This document shows positions 24,626 through 34,010 of a stretch of DNA of 64,000 nucleotides, piece by piece (within the stretch, counting starts at the first letter, position 1; every line of letters starts with the position of its first letter). The stretch comes from CBDESM01 sp965205165 (GTDB lineage: Bacteria; Chloroflexota; Dehalococcoidia; Bin125), in contig OZ242037.1 of NCBI GenBank assembly GCA_965205165.1, positions 1,240,001 to 1,304,000 of the forward strand, written 5' to 3'. Position numbers and translations under genes: made by a program. The notes below the pieces were generated by a model. It worked only from the letters and a program-made list of their open reading frames with translations. It made no database searches and was not told where the DNA came from.

Positions 24626-25732
24626 ATGGCGCACTACCGCTTCGCGCTGCTGCCGGGCGACGGGATCGGGGCGGAGGTGATCGCCGAGGCCGTGCGCGTG
24701 CTCGACGCGGTCGGCGGGCGCTTCGACCACTCCTTCGAGTACTCGGAGGACGTCGTCGGCGGCGCCTCGATCGACGCGCACCGCACGGCGCTGCGGGAAG
24801 AGACGCTGGAGATGTGCCGCGCGCAGGACGCGGTGCTGTTCGGCGCGGTCGGCGGGCCGAAGTGGGACGAGGATGCGGAGCTGCAGGCGGCGGGCATCCG
24901 TCCCGAGCAGGCGATCCTGGGCCTGCGCAAGGGGCTGGGGCTGTTCGCCAACATCCGCCCGGTGAAGATGGTGCCGATGCTGGCCGACTCGACGCCGCTG
25001 AAGCGCGAGACGGTCGCGGACGTGGACATGGTGGTGCTGCGCGAGCTGACCGGCGGCATCTACTTCGGCGAGCCGCAGCGGCGCTGGGAGGAGGGCGGCG
25101 AGCGCCGCGCCGTGGACACGCTGGCCTACTCGGAGCCGGAGATCGAGCGGATCGTGCGGCTCGGCTTCGAGACGGCGCGCTCGCGTCGCGGGCTGCTGAC
25201 CTCGGTCGACAAGGCCAACATCCTCGACAGCTCGCGGCTCTGGCGCGAGATCGCCAACGAGGTCGCGGCCGACTACCCCGACGTGGAGCTGGAGCACCGG
25301 CTGGTCGACGCCTGCGCGATGGACCTGATCCGGCACCCGTCGCATTTCGACGTGATCGTGACGGAGAACATGTTCGGCGACATCCTGACCGACGAAGCGT
25401 CGATGCTGGCGGGCTCGATGGGGATGCTGCCCAGCGCCAGCGTGGGCGCGCCCGGCGAGGGCTCGACGCTCGGCCTCTACGAGCCGATCCACGGCACCGC
25501 CCCCGACATCGCCGGCCAAGGCGTCGCCAACCCGATCGCCATGATCCTCAGCGCCGCCCTGATGCTCCGCTATTCCTGCAACCTGGAACAAGAAGCCGCC
25601 GCCATAGAATCCGCCGTCCAGCAAACCCTGGAAGCCGGCCACCGCCCCGCGGATCTGGCCGCCGGCGGCGATGCGGCTTTGGGCACCGAAGAATTGGGTG
25701 AAATAATCGCGACCGCTGTGGCCTCAGGCTGA
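24626..25732 (+). CDS. leuB: 3-isopropylmalate dehydrogenase
   Basis: NAD-dependent oxidative decarboxylation of 3-isopropylmalate in leucine biosynthesis, 368 residues. The N-terminus LLPGDGIGAEVIAEAVRVL and the GAVGGPKWD block are standard. LRKGLGLFANIRPVK binds substrate, followed by LVRELTGGIYFGEP-like residues (here VLRELTGGIYFGEP). VDKANILDSSRLWR supplies the catalytic Lys, and YEPIHGTAPDIAGQG binds NAD. A GGGGAGGG ribosome-binding site precedes the ATG. It converges on the ATPase gene at 25764. Confidence 0.95.
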   Translation: MAHYRFALLPGDGIGAEVIAEAVRVLDAVGGRFDHSFEYSEDVVGGASIDAHRTALREETLEMCRAQDAVLFGAVGGPKWDEDAELQAAGIRPEQAILGLRKGLGLFANIRPVKMVPMLADSTPLKRETVADVDMVVLRELTGGIYFGEPQRRWEEGGERRAVDTLAYSEPEIERIVRLGFETARSRRGLLTSVDKANILDSSRLWREIANEVAADYPDVELEHRLVDACAMDLIRHPSHFDVIVTENMFGDILTDEASMLAGSMGMLPSASVGAPGEGSTLGLYEPIHGTAPDIAGQGVANPIAMILSAALMLRYSCNLEQEAAAIESAVQQTLEAGHRPADLAAGGDAALGTEELGEIIATAVASG

Positions 25733-25763
25733 AATCACCTCACGCCATACGAGAGGGTCGAGT

Positions 25764-28349
25764 TCAGGGTGTCGCATTCACATGAAACGAAATGGTTTTG
25801 AACCAATCTTGCGCCTCCTGAGCGGTGCGCTCCACCTCATCAACTGAAGGGGCCGAGTAAATCAGTGAAGGCTCAATGTCGTGGCGACGAGCCCACTTTG
25901 AAGTCAACGAATAGATTCTTTGGAACTCACGATCATCCTGTTCAGTAATCTTGGCAAGTGTTCGGAACAAGTCAGGCCGGACACGGGAACTCGCAGGATC
26001 GACTACGCGTCCCACGATTCGGCGAACCGCTCGTTCAAGAGATTCTGAGAGTTGCCCGGCCCACAATGCTACTTCATTTGCATATCGATTATCGTCCCAA
26101 TTGGCTCGCCCATTTTTGATGTATCTCGCATCCTTAACCAGCTGATCGAACCGGGCTTTGGCGTCACTTGCTTCCCAAGGATGGTCGGGTCGAATCATAC
26201 CAGGCATCCCAGATGCCCCATCACGTTGCACGGATCGAGTGGTGATCTTGACTGACTGTTGGCGAGCAATTTCGTGAAGTGTAACGATCAATGTGAGATC
26301 ATGCGTGAATACAATTACCTGTCGGTCTTGCGCAAACGTTACGATGCGCGTTGCAACCGCTTCACGAGCTTGGTGATCCAATGACGAAACAGGATCGTCA
26401 AGTACGAGGGCTGAATGGTCTTCGGTATGTTTGACATCAGTGAAACAACGAGCAAGCCCCGCAGCACGCTGCTCTCCCTCACTGAGGATCAGCCATGGTT
26501 CTATTTTTAGTTGCATGCCTGCTAGATCAATACGTGTCTTGCGCTCGCCCTTCCTACTGCCTATATCCTTCAGTGTCGTGCGTGCTAGACTGAGCGCATG
26601 CGCTTCGTCTGCGAACGTGTCAACCCTATCTTTCACGATTTCATCTGTAAGATCGCTGATGAAATTGGATACTGGACCAGTATTCGTTTGACCTTTGCAC
26701 TTATCTAGATGTACACGCTCTTTCAACCGTTCGACTTCCATCACGATTTGTTTGAAGTTAGCAGCCATTACCGCCATGTCGTCAAGTTTATCCAATTTCT
26801 GCTTTGCCGCGGTGATCTGATCAGTCTTGGCACCTGTCAAAATCTCATCAGCTGCTGCACGCCGTTCATCTTCAAGCGAGTGAAGTGCTGATAGAAGATC
26901 TATGACTTGATCTGCCTGCACATGGTCATGAACATCAGAGACCTTGCCTGACGCCACCGCGACTTGTGACTGTTCATGCATGGCGATTGTGCGACGTATT
27001 CGTTGACCGGTACGTTCGTCTGCGCTCCCAATCAAGACAACCGCATCGTCGATGACATCAGAACGGATGACGATGTTCTTGACGTCCGTCTGAATCGCTT
27101 GAATCTTTTGATCTATCTCCATAGCCTCGCGGTTGAGATTCTCTGATATCGTTTCTTCAAATGAGCGCATGCGCTCTTTCGCTTCATCAGAAAGCAATTG
27201 TTGACAAAGAACGCACCGCGCCTGTTCACCTCGGTGAGGGAAGTCATGATCAGGGTATGCGTGTCGCGTTGAGACTTGGCGTGCTGCGTTCCAAAGTTCA
27301 ATCCATTCACTAGTGCCGACGCCTCTCATAGGAACATCCGAAAATCGATCCTGAAGCGCAAGTTGAGCGCTTGCGCGCTTGCGATCTGCCTGCGCGACGA
27401 GATTCGTTAGTTCGGCTAACCGTGCTGGTCCCAAGTGAATCTGCAATCGCTCAAGATGTTCGATGAGCTGTGCACATGCATCAGCCTGATCAGACAGTGC
27501 AGCCCGCTTGACATTCGGATCTTCGTTCTCGAGCGACTGTATGAGAGCTTGCTGATGCTTGCGATCAGCATCGAGGTCGTCAGGTTTGGTACAAGCCGCG
27601 ACTATCTCTTGATGTGTTGTTTTGTCAGTTAGTGCGTCAAGGAAAGCTTGAGCCGAGCCTGTGGCAGACACATTGAGCGGCGACAGCTTCCTGTTTTCAT
27701 TAGCTTGGATCTTATGATCCAGTTCCTGTCGAACGAGATCGAATATCCGAACAAGTTCTTTCAACGTGCCAACTGCACGCGACTGATACTCCAGCGATGA
27801 CTCGCGATGAATGTAATCAGTGCAGCAAGCCGAATCGAAGAAATGAGCCCGATTCAGATGTAGTGGCAATGATGTCAAGCGATGCGATATCGACGCCCTG
27901 CCACCTACGCGTACAGTGATCTCTGCTTCAACAGCCTCAGCGCCTGATGTTGCATAAACGTTCGGATATAGAGATTCCGGAGGGTTGGTTAGACATGCTG
28001 CTTTCAAGATCCGCGCATATCCAGATTTACCGCTGCCATTCTGTCCATAGATTAGTGTGATGCCATGCTCGGCGAACGTCAGTTTTTCATCTGCAGGTAA
28101 GCTGTTCACGTTCGAGATGATCCGAACCGATTCAAAGACGACGGCACCATCGTGCTCCGCTCCGGTACCGGAAACAGCGGAGGCGGGCTTGGAGGATTCA
28201 GTGAACTCGCCGCGGATCATCTGCTCCGCGATCTGGCGACAATCGTCCACGGTCAGCGTTTCCCGCTGCCACAGCCGCGCATACGCCTGACCTTGCCAAG
28301 CTGGCCTACGGGAAAGCCAGTCCCATACCTTGTCGTCCGTCTGTGCCAT
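25764..28349 (-). CDS. Zinc-hook-like ABC/SMC-type ATPase (AAA_13 / RloC-like defence ATPase candidate)
   Basis: An 861-residue protein with low GC compared with both flanks. The Walker A motif GQNGSGKS is at residues 102-109. The middle is a long coiled coil interrupted by CVLCQQ, a CxxC that resembles the Rad50/RloC zinc hook. The signature motif LSEGEQRA and Walker B LVLDDPVSSLD follow. The closing 150 residues are helical, with several Arg, Glu and His that could be a nuclease domain. PrrC/RloC anticodon nucleases share this ATPase type and hook, but the R-E-H nuclease triad is not clearly recognisable. A DNA-repair-like ATPase is an alternative. Acquisition by transfer is likely. Confidence 0.75.
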   Translation of the reverse strand: MAQTDDKVWDWLSRRPAWQGQAYARLWQRETLTVDDCRQIAEQMIRGEFTESSKPASAVSGTGAEHDGAVVFESVRIISNVNSLPADEKLTFAEHGITLIYGQNGSGKSGYARILKAACLTNPPESLYPNVYATSGAEAVEAEITVRVGGRASISHRLTSLPLHLNRAHFFDSACCTDYIHRESSLEYQSRAVGTLKELVRIFDLVRQELDHKIQANENRKLSPLNVSATGSAQAFLDALTDKTTHQEIVAACTKPDDLDADRKHQQALIQSLENEDPNVKRAALSDQADACAQLIEHLERLQIHLGPARLAELTNLVAQADRKRASAQLALQDRFSDVPMRGVGTSEWIELWNAARQVSTRHAYPDHDFPHRGEQARCVLCQQLLSDEAKERMRSFEETISENLNREAMEIDQKIQAIQTDVKNIVIRSDVIDDAVVLIGSADERTGQRIRRTIAMHEQSQVAVASGKVSDVHDHVQADQVIDLLSALHSLEDERRAAADEILTGAKTDQITAAKQKLDKLDDMAVMAANFKQIVMEVERLKERVHLDKCKGQTNTGPVSNFISDLTDEIVKDRVDTFADEAHALSLARTTLKDIGSRKGERKTRIDLAGMQLKIEPWLILSEGEQRAAGLARCFTDVKHTEDHSALVLDDPVSSLDHQAREAVATRIVTFAQDRQVIVFTHDLTLIVTLHEIARQQSVKITTRSVQRDGASGMPGMIRPDHPWEASDAKARFDQLVKDARYIKNGRANWDDNRYANEVALWAGQLSESLERAVRRIVGRVVDPASSRVRPDLFRTLAKITEQDDREFQRIYSLTSKWARRHDIEPSLIYSAPSVDEVERTAQEAQDWFKTISFHVNATP

Positions 28350-28610
28350 GGAGCCATTCTAGCAGGTCGTCGGCGGTCTGTTTCCGGCTGATTCGACCAA
28401 GGGCATTCGCTTTCGGCGAATCGGCGAGGCATACGACGGAGATGAAGGGGCGACACTGCGCGGCGGTCTATTCCGGCTCGGTTCCTCTCCGGGATTGCCC
28501 CTACAGCTCGTGCTGCGTGCCAGCTTCCGACTGCCTCCGCTCTTCTCCAGTCTCCGATGTGGCCACATTAGACAGGCAGATTGACGGGCACATGCCCTAG
28601 ACTGCAGGGC
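28350..28610. other. Intergenic region between divergent ATPase and carboxylase genes
   Basis: About 260 bases. The only feature seen is a TAGACT hexamer at 28598-28603, eight bases before the ATG at 28611, which would give a leaderless or nearly leaderless carboxylase transcript. No matching -35 element at 16-18 bases is evident. No small gene was found. Confidence 0.4.
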
Positions 28611-31600
28611 ATGCCCATTTCGAAGTTGTTGGTGGCCAATCGGGGGGAGATTGCGATCCGGGTGTTCCGGACGGCGGCGGAGCTGGGGGTTGGGACTGCG
28701 GCGATCTTCTCGTCGGATGATTCGGAGTCGCTGCATGTGCGGCGGGCGGATGAGGCGATCGGGCTGGAGGGGGTCGGGGCGGCGGCGTATCTGGACATTG
28801 ATCAGATCGTGGCGAAGGCGCGGGAGCATGGGTGCGATGCGGTGCATCCGGGCTACGGGTTTTTGGCCGAGAGCGCGGCGTTTGCGGCGGCCTGCCATGA
28901 CGCGGGGATCGTCTTCGTGGGGCCCTCGCCCGATGCGCTGCGGTTGTTCGGGGACAAGTCGGCGGCGCGGCAGCTGGCGCTGAGCGCGGGCGCGCCGGTG
29001 CTGGAGGGCAGCGGCGGATCGCTCGATTTGGACGGGGTGCGGCGCTTCTTCGGCGAGCATGGCGGCGCGCCGATCGTGCTCAAGGCGGTCGCCGGCGGCG
29101 GCGGGCGCGGACTGCGGGCGATTGCGCGGGCCGAGGAGATCGACGACGCGTTCGCCCGCTGCACCTCCGAGGCGAGGGCGGCGTTCGGCGACGGGGCGGT
29201 GTTCGCGGAGCGCTTCATCCCGCGGGCGCGGCATATCGAGGTGCAGATTGCGGCGGACCGGCACGGCGCGGTCTGCCATGTCTGGGAACGCGAGTGCTCG
29301 CTGCAGCGGCGCTACCAGAAGGTGATCGAGATCGCGCCGGCGCCGGCGCTGGATGCCGATCTGCGCGGTCGCATCCTCGCCACCGCCGTCCAGCTGGCCG
29401 AGGCCGGCGGCTACGAGAATTTGGGCACGTTCGAGTTCCTCGTGGACCTCGAACGCCCGGGCGAGTTCGCCTTCATCGAGGCCAACGCGCGCTTGCAGGT
29501 CGAGCACACGGTGACCGAGGAGATCACCGGACTCGACCTCGTGCGCTGCCAGCTCGCGATCGCGGACGGGGCGGCGCTGTCGGAGATCGGCTTGGCCGAG
29601 CCGCCCGCGACGCGGGGCTCGGCGATCCAGACGCGCGTGAACTTGGAGCGGATCGACGCGGACGGCGAAGTCCGCCCCGCCGGCGGCACGCTCACCCGCT
29701 ATCGCCCGCCGGCCGGGCCGGGAGTCCGGGTCGACGGCTACGGGGCGGAGGGTTACGCGACCAACCCCAATTTCGATTCGCTCTGCGCGAAAGTGATCGC
29801 GCGCTCGGAGGACGGCTACGAGCAGGCCGGCCGCCGGGCCGCCCGCGCGCTGGCGGAGTTCGAGCTGGAGGGCGCCGCGGCCAACATCGGCTTCCTCCAG
29901 CGCATCCTCGCGCACGAAGCCTTCCCCGCGGCGGACTTCCACACGCGCTGGATCGACGAGCACGCGGCCGAGCTGGTGGAGCCGGTCGAGTCAGTCTCCG
30001 TCGGCGCGGATTCGGCGCGGCGGGCCGGCGCGGTCGTGGAGAACAGCTACCGCGACCCGCTCGCGGCGCTCGATTTCTTCCGCACCGGCGAGGGCAGCCG
30101 CACCGAGGCCGACGTCTCGGCCGCCCATGCGACCGTCGCGCCCGACATCCCGGCGCCGCCCGGCACCGAGGCGCTGCGCGCGCCGATCCAGGGCACGATC
30201 ATCGAGATCCTGATCGCGGAGGGCGACGCAGTCCAAGCCGGGCAAGAGCTGATGGTGATGTCGGCGATGAAGATGGAGCACGTGATCCAGGCCGAGGCGG
30301 CCGGGTTGATCCGCCAGATCACCGTGCAGGTCGGCGACACAATCTACGAGGGCCACCCGCTGATCTTCCTCGAACCCTCGGGCGAGGACGCGGCGCAGGG
30401 CCGGATCGAGGCGGAGATCGACCTCGACCTGATCCGGCCCGACCTCCAGCAGAACCTCGACCTGCACGAGATGATCCTCGACCACCAACGCCCCGGCCCG
30501 GTCGCCAAGCGGCATGCCAAGGGCAAACGCACGGCGCGCGAGAACATCGCCGACCTCGTCGCCGGCGGCACCTTCAACGAGTACATGCCGCTCGCCGTGG
30601 CCGCGCAGCGCCGCATGCGCAGCTGGGACGAACTGCGGGAGAAGTCGCCCGCCGACGGGCTGATCTGCGGGCTCGGCACCGTCAATGCGGATCTGTTCGA
30701 CGCGCAGACCGCATCGACCGCGATCATCAGCTACGACGAGACCGTCTGGGCCGGCACGCAGGGCGGGCGCGGGCACGAGAAGACCGACCGCATGATCGAG
30801 ACCGCGCACCGGCTGCTGACGCCGCTGATCTTCATCGCAGAGGGCGCCGGCGGGCGCTCCGGCGACAGCGATTGGGCCTACACCCGCGTCGCCGCGCGCA
30901 ACGTGCGCACCTTCGAGCGGCTGGCCGAGCTCTCCGGGCGCGTGCCGATGATCTCGATCACCGCCGGCCGCTGCTTCGCCGGCAACGCCTCGATGCTCGG
31001 TATGTGCGACATCATCATCGCCACCGAGGGTTCCAACATCGCCATGGGCGGCCCCGCCGTGATCGAGGGCGGCGGGCTCGGCCTCTTCTTGCCCGAAGAG
31101 CTCGGCCCGATGGAGCAGCAGGTGCCCAACGGCGTGGTCGATATTTTCGTGCCCGACGAAGCCGCGGCGATGGAAGCGAGCCGAAAGTATCTTTCATACT
31201 TTCAAGGCGCGGTCGACGAATGGGAGTGCGCCGACCAGCGACTGCTGCGGCACGCAATTCCCGAGAACCGCCTGCGCACCTACGACGTGCGCAAGGTGAT
31301 CGATCTGATCGCCGACACCGGCTCGGTACTCGAGCTGCGCCCGCAGTTCGGGATCGGCATGGTCACCGCGCTGGCCCGCATCGAGGGCCGCCCGGTCGGC
31401 CTGATCGCCAACAACAACGAGCACCTCGGCGGCGCGGTCGACAGCCCGGGTTCCGACAAATTGGCCCGCTTCGCGCAGATCTGCGACTGCTGGAACATCC
31501 CGGTCATTACTTTGGTCGACACGCCGGGCATGATGGTCGGCCCGGAGATCGAGAAGACCGCGCTGGTGCGCCACTGCCACCGCGTCTTCGTCTCGCTCGC

Positions 31601-31994
31601 CAACCTGACGACGCCCAAGATCACGCTCACGCTGCGCAAGTGCTACGGGCTAGGCGGTTTGGCGATGATCTGCGGCAGTACCGAAGCGGGCTTGGTCAAC
31701 CTCGCCTGGCCGACCGCCGAATACGGCGGAATGAACCTCGAGGCCGGTGTCAAGCTGGGCGCGAGGGCGGAGCTGGAGCAGATCGAAGACCTCGAGGAGC
31801 GCGTCGCCGAATACGAGCGCCGCGTCGCCGACGCCTACGAGCGCGGCAACGCCATCAACGCCGCCACCGTGCTGGAATCGGACGACGTGATCGACCCCGC
31901 CGAAACCCGCCAGTGGATCCTCCGCCTGCTCGACGCGCACCCCCAAAGCACCCCCATCCGCGAAGGCCGCCGCCCCTACATCGACAGCTGGTAA
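28611..31994 (+). CDS. Single-chain acyl-CoA carboxylase (BC-BCCP-CT fusion)
   Basis: Biotin-dependent carboxylase with all three functions on one 1127-residue chain. Biotin carboxylase comes first (about 1-450), with LLVANRGEIAIRVFRTA, a GGGGRGLR ATP loop and FIEANARLQVEHTVTE. The biotin carrier follows, with Lys554 in SAMKMEH. The carboxyltransferase fills the rest (about 610-1127), containing the GRSGDSDWAY, AGRCFAGNASMLG and DTPGMMVG blocks of propionyl/methylcrotonyl-CoA carboxylase beta chains. This order matches the single-chain long-chain acyl-CoA carboxylases described in Mycobacterium and Rhodopseudomonas. The substrate is not certain. The ATG at 28611 fits the family N-terminus. 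Confidence 0.93.
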   Translation: MPISKLLVANRGEIAIRVFRTAAELGVGTAAIFSSDDSESLHVRRADEAIGLEGVGAAAYLDIDQIVAKAREHGCDAVHPGYGFLAESAAFAAACHDAGIVFVGPSPDALRLFGDKSAARQLALSAGAPVLEGSGGSLDLDGVRRFFGEHGGAPIVLKAVAGGGGRGLRAIARAEEIDDAFARCTSEARAAFGDGAVFAERFIPRARHIEVQIAADRHGAVCHVWERECSLQRRYQKVIEIAPAPALDADLRGRILATAVQLAEAGGYENLGTFEFLVDLERPGEFAFIEANARLQVEHTVTEEITGLDLVRCQLAIADGAALSEIGLAEPPATRGSAIQTRVNLERIDADGEVRPAGGTLTRYRPPAGPGVRVDGYGAEGYATNPNFDSLCAKVIARSEDGYEQAGRRAARALAEFELEGAAANIGFLQRILAHEAFPAADFHTRWIDEHAAELVEPVESVSVGADSARRAGAVVENSYRDPLAALDFFRTGEGSRTEADVSAAHATVAPDIPAPPGTEALRAPIQGTIIEILIAEGDAVQAGQELMVMSAMKMEHVIQAEAAGLIRQITVQVGDTIYEGHPLIFLEPSGEDAAQGRIEAEIDLDLIRPDLQQNLDLHEMILDHQRPGPVAKRHAKGKRTARENIADLVAGGTFNEYMPLAVAAQRRMRSWDELREKSPADGLICGLGTVNADLFDAQTASTAIISYDETVWAGTQGGRGHEKTDRMIETAHRLLTPLIFIAEGAGGRSGDSDWAYTRVAARNVRTFERLAELSGRVPMISITAGRCFAGNASMLGMCDIIIATEGSNIAMGGPAVIEGGGLGLFLPEELGPMEQQVPNGVVDIFVPDEAAAMEASRKYLSYFQGAVDEWECADQRLLRHAIPENRLRTYDVRKVIDLIADTGSVLELRPQFGIGMVTALARIEGRPVGLIANNNEHLGGAVDSPGSDKLARFAQICDCWNIPVITLVDTPGMMVGPEIEKTALVRHCHRVFVSLANLTTPKITLTLRKCYGLGGLAMICGSTEAGLVNLAWPTAEYGGMNLEAGVKLGARAELEQIEDLEERVAEYERRVADAYERGNAINAATVLESDDVIDPAETRQWILRLLDAHPQSTPIREGRRPYIDSW

Positions 31995-32011
31995 GCAGGG
32001 GGCGGCGAACA

Positions 32012-32722
32012 ATGTTCCGGTTGCTTATAGGCCTGCTCAGCTTGGTCGTCGCGGCCGCGCTCGTCCTCAATTTCATCGAGGAAGGGCCGCTGCCTGAATG
32101 GCGTGCTGAGATTATGGAACTGACGGGAATCGATGAATCGGAGATCGAAGATCTGGAAGAGGCTGCACGGGATGTCGCCAAGGATGCGACAGAGCTCGCC
32201 GCGGATCTGCTCGACGATGCGGTCCGCTTCGCCGACGATCAGCTCGCCGAGCTGTTTGATGAGACCGCCGAGCGCGCCATTGAAGAGGGAGGCGAGGATC
32301 TCCAGCGGCAGATCCGCTCCACGCCGGCCAGCGAGGGGCTGCGCCCGCCCATTGACTTGAGCCGCGTTCACCGCACATCGAAGTTCGGCGAGCCGCGCGA
32401 CAACCGCTGGGGCAAGCATCGCGGCACCGACTACGGCGGTCCGGAAGGCACGCCGATCTACGCCTCGGCCAACGGCGTCGTCAGCGTCGCCGAACAGCAG
32501 GCGTCATACGGCAAGTGGGTCCAGATCGAACACCCGGGCGGGATGCAGACGCGCTACGCGCACCTGAGCAGGATCGACGTCCGCGCCGGCGAATCCGTCT
32601 CCGCCGGCCAGCGGATCGGCTTGATGGGCAGCACCGGCCACAGCACGGGACCTCACCTCCACTTCGAGATCATCCGCAACGGCGCCCACGTAAATCCCGA
32701 ATCGCTCATCCGCTGGCGGTGA
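32012..32722 (+). CDS. M23-family peptidoglycan endopeptidase, membrane-anchored
   Basis: A 236-residue LytM-type peptidase. A single N-terminal hydrophobic segment (LLIGLLSLVVAAALVLNF) anchors or secretes it. An acidic helical region follows, then the C-terminal M23 domain. Zinc ligands are in HRGTDYGG (HxxxD) and HLHFEI, separated by the GVVSVAEQ and YGKWVQIEHPGG strands. It should cleave peptide cross-links in the wall or act as a regulator of hydrolases. It begins 17 bases after the carboxylase stop. The start is the ATG at 32012, which places the hydrophobic segment right after it. Confidence 0.9.
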   Translation: MFRLLIGLLSLVVAAALVLNFIEEGPLPEWRAEIMELTGIDESEIEDLEEAARDVAKDATELAADLLDDAVRFADDQLAELFDETAERAIEEGGEDLQRQIRSTPASEGLRPPIDLSRVHRTSKFGEPRDNRWGKHRGTDYGGPEGTPIYASANGVVSVAEQQASYGKWVQIEHPGGMQTRYAHLSRIDVRAGESVSAGQRIGLMGSTGHSTGPHLHFEIIRNGAHVNPESLIRWR

Positions 32723-32783
32723 AGAGCGGCGCGACCCGCAGCCCCGGTTGTCTAGCGCTAGGCTGGCCGCAGGGGCGGAAGCC

Positions 32784-33110
32784 ATGACGACCCGAACACC
32801 GACGACCGAGCGCGCAACCGACTTGGAGCAGCGGTTCCTCAAGCTCGCCGAGCGCTGGCGCGAGGAGACGCGGTTCTACTCGATGAGCCGGCGGCTCGTG
32901 GAGCACCCGGCCTATCGGGAGATCTTGCAGATGGGCGAGGTCGCAGTGCCGTGGATCCTCCGCGACATGGCGATGACCGGGGCGCGCTGGACCCTTCTCC
33001 TCGGCGAGATCACGGGCGAGGATCCGGCGGTCCATGCTGCGCCGGGGCGGGTCCGGGAGGTCCAGGCCGCCTGGATTGAGTGGGGGCGAGAGCGGTACCC
33101 ATGGGAGTAA
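32784..33110 (+). CDS. Small helical protein, cassette copy 1, gene A
   Basis: A 108-residue helical protein of unknown function. Its conserved pieces are RFLKLAERWREET, YREILQMGEVAVPWILRD, LLLGEITGEDP and WIEWGRERYP. The gene at 33678 is a clear paralogue with the same blocks. The next gene starts inside its last codons (overlap 33101-33110), so the two are coupled. I recall such small proteins commonly preceding a DUF7689-like protein, which fits here. The ATG at 32784 is used; an in-frame upstream ATG adds 12 unlikely residues. Confidence 0.72.
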   Translation: MTTRTPTTERATDLEQRFLKLAERWREETRFYSMSRRLVEHPAYREILQMGEVAVPWILRDMAMTGARWTLLLGEITGEDPAVHAAPGRVREVQAAWIEWGRERYPWE

Positions 33111-33564
33111 GTCCGGGCGAGAGACAGCTTGAGCGCTACTTCCCCGGCCTCCGCAACTCGCCCTATGAGATCACCAGCCCGCCTGACCACGGATACAACT
33201 GCGTTGCTTGGGCCGTCGGCATCTCGGATGAAAGCTGGAATGCCATGGACCCGCGCGACTACTGGCCCGCCGGCCTCCCGCGACGCGACACGATCAGCGC
33301 GGTGATGGCGGCTCTCGCCACCGCCGGGTTCGCCTCCTGCGCCGATGGCATCCTGGAAGATGGCATCGAGAAGTGGCGCTGTACGGCATCGAAGACACGT
33401 TCATGCACGCGGCGCGGCAGTGACCGAACGGGCGGTGGACCAGCAATCTCGGCGTCTCTTATGACATCGAGCACGAGCTTGATGCGCTGACGAGCAGCGC
33501 GAGCGCCAGCGGCGGGGTGCAGTACGGCGAGATTGCCGCGTTCATGGCGCGTCCGCGGAGGTGA
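33101..33564 (+). pseudogene. DUF7689-like gene B, cassette copy 1, frameshifted
   Basis: The first 90 codons read a normal protein: HGYNCVAWAVG, YWPAGLPR and ILEDGIEK. At 33373 one base is missing: the next expected frame resumes as VALYGIEDTFMHAARQ using base 33373 twice. That restored frame meets a TGA at 33421-33423, then continues with PNGRWTSN, IEHELDAL and YGEIAAFMARPRR to 33564. The gene therefore carries a -1 frameshift and one nonsense codon relative to the intact family. The unshifted frame would end at 33490 with an unrelated tail. The ATG overlaps gene A. It is probably inactive. Confidence 0.75.
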
Positions 33565-33624
33565 GCCCGAATCACCCGGCCTGAAGCCGACATCGGCGGC
33601 GAGATCGTGCTCGAGGACGACGCG

Positions 33625-33652
33625 CTGACGGGTGCGGACAAGGCTCTAGACT
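33625..33652 (+). promoter_or_regulatory. Predicted promoter of cassette copy 2
   Basis: CTGACG (33625-33630) and TAGACT (33647-33652) with a 16-base spacer, 25 bases before the start at 33678. Confidence 0.45.
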
Positions 33653-33677
33653 GGAAGGAAGACGTTAGGAGGCCGCG

Positions 33678-34010
33678 ATGACGATCCGACCCGCTACGGC
33701 CGTCGCCGCCCCGAATACCGAGACCGTGCGCCGCTTCCGACGGCTCGCCGAACAATGGGAGATCGAGGGCAGAGGCCGCTCGATCTCCAAGCAGATCATG
33801 GACTGCCCGGCCTTTCGCGCCATCGTCGCCATGGGAGAGCCGATCGTGCCCTTGATCCTCGACGAACTGGACCGAAGTCACCTGCTCTGGCATCTCGCGC
33901 TCCAAGAAATCACTGGAGAGCAGCAGGTCCACACTGGCGCGGAGGGCGATATGGCCGCCGTGTATGCGGCTTGGCGCGAGTGGGGGCGGCGCCGCTATCC
34001 CGAGTCGTGA
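33678..34010 (+). CDS. Small helical protein, cassette copy 2, gene A
   Basis: A 110-residue paralogue of the protein at 32784. Matching blocks are FRRLAEQWEIEG, FRAIVAMGEPIVPLILDEL, LALQEITGEQ and WREWGRRRYP. An AGGAGG site stands seven bases before the ATG. The stop overlaps the next start (GTGA at 34007), so the pair keeps the coupling seen in copy 1. Divergence between the copies is considerable, so the duplication is not recent. Function unknown. Confidence 0.75.
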   Translation: MTIRPATAVAAPNTETVRRFRRLAEQWEIEGRGRSISKQIMDCPAFRAIVAMGEPIVPLILDELDRSHLLWHLALQEITGEQQVHTGAEGDMAAVYAAWREWGRRRYPES

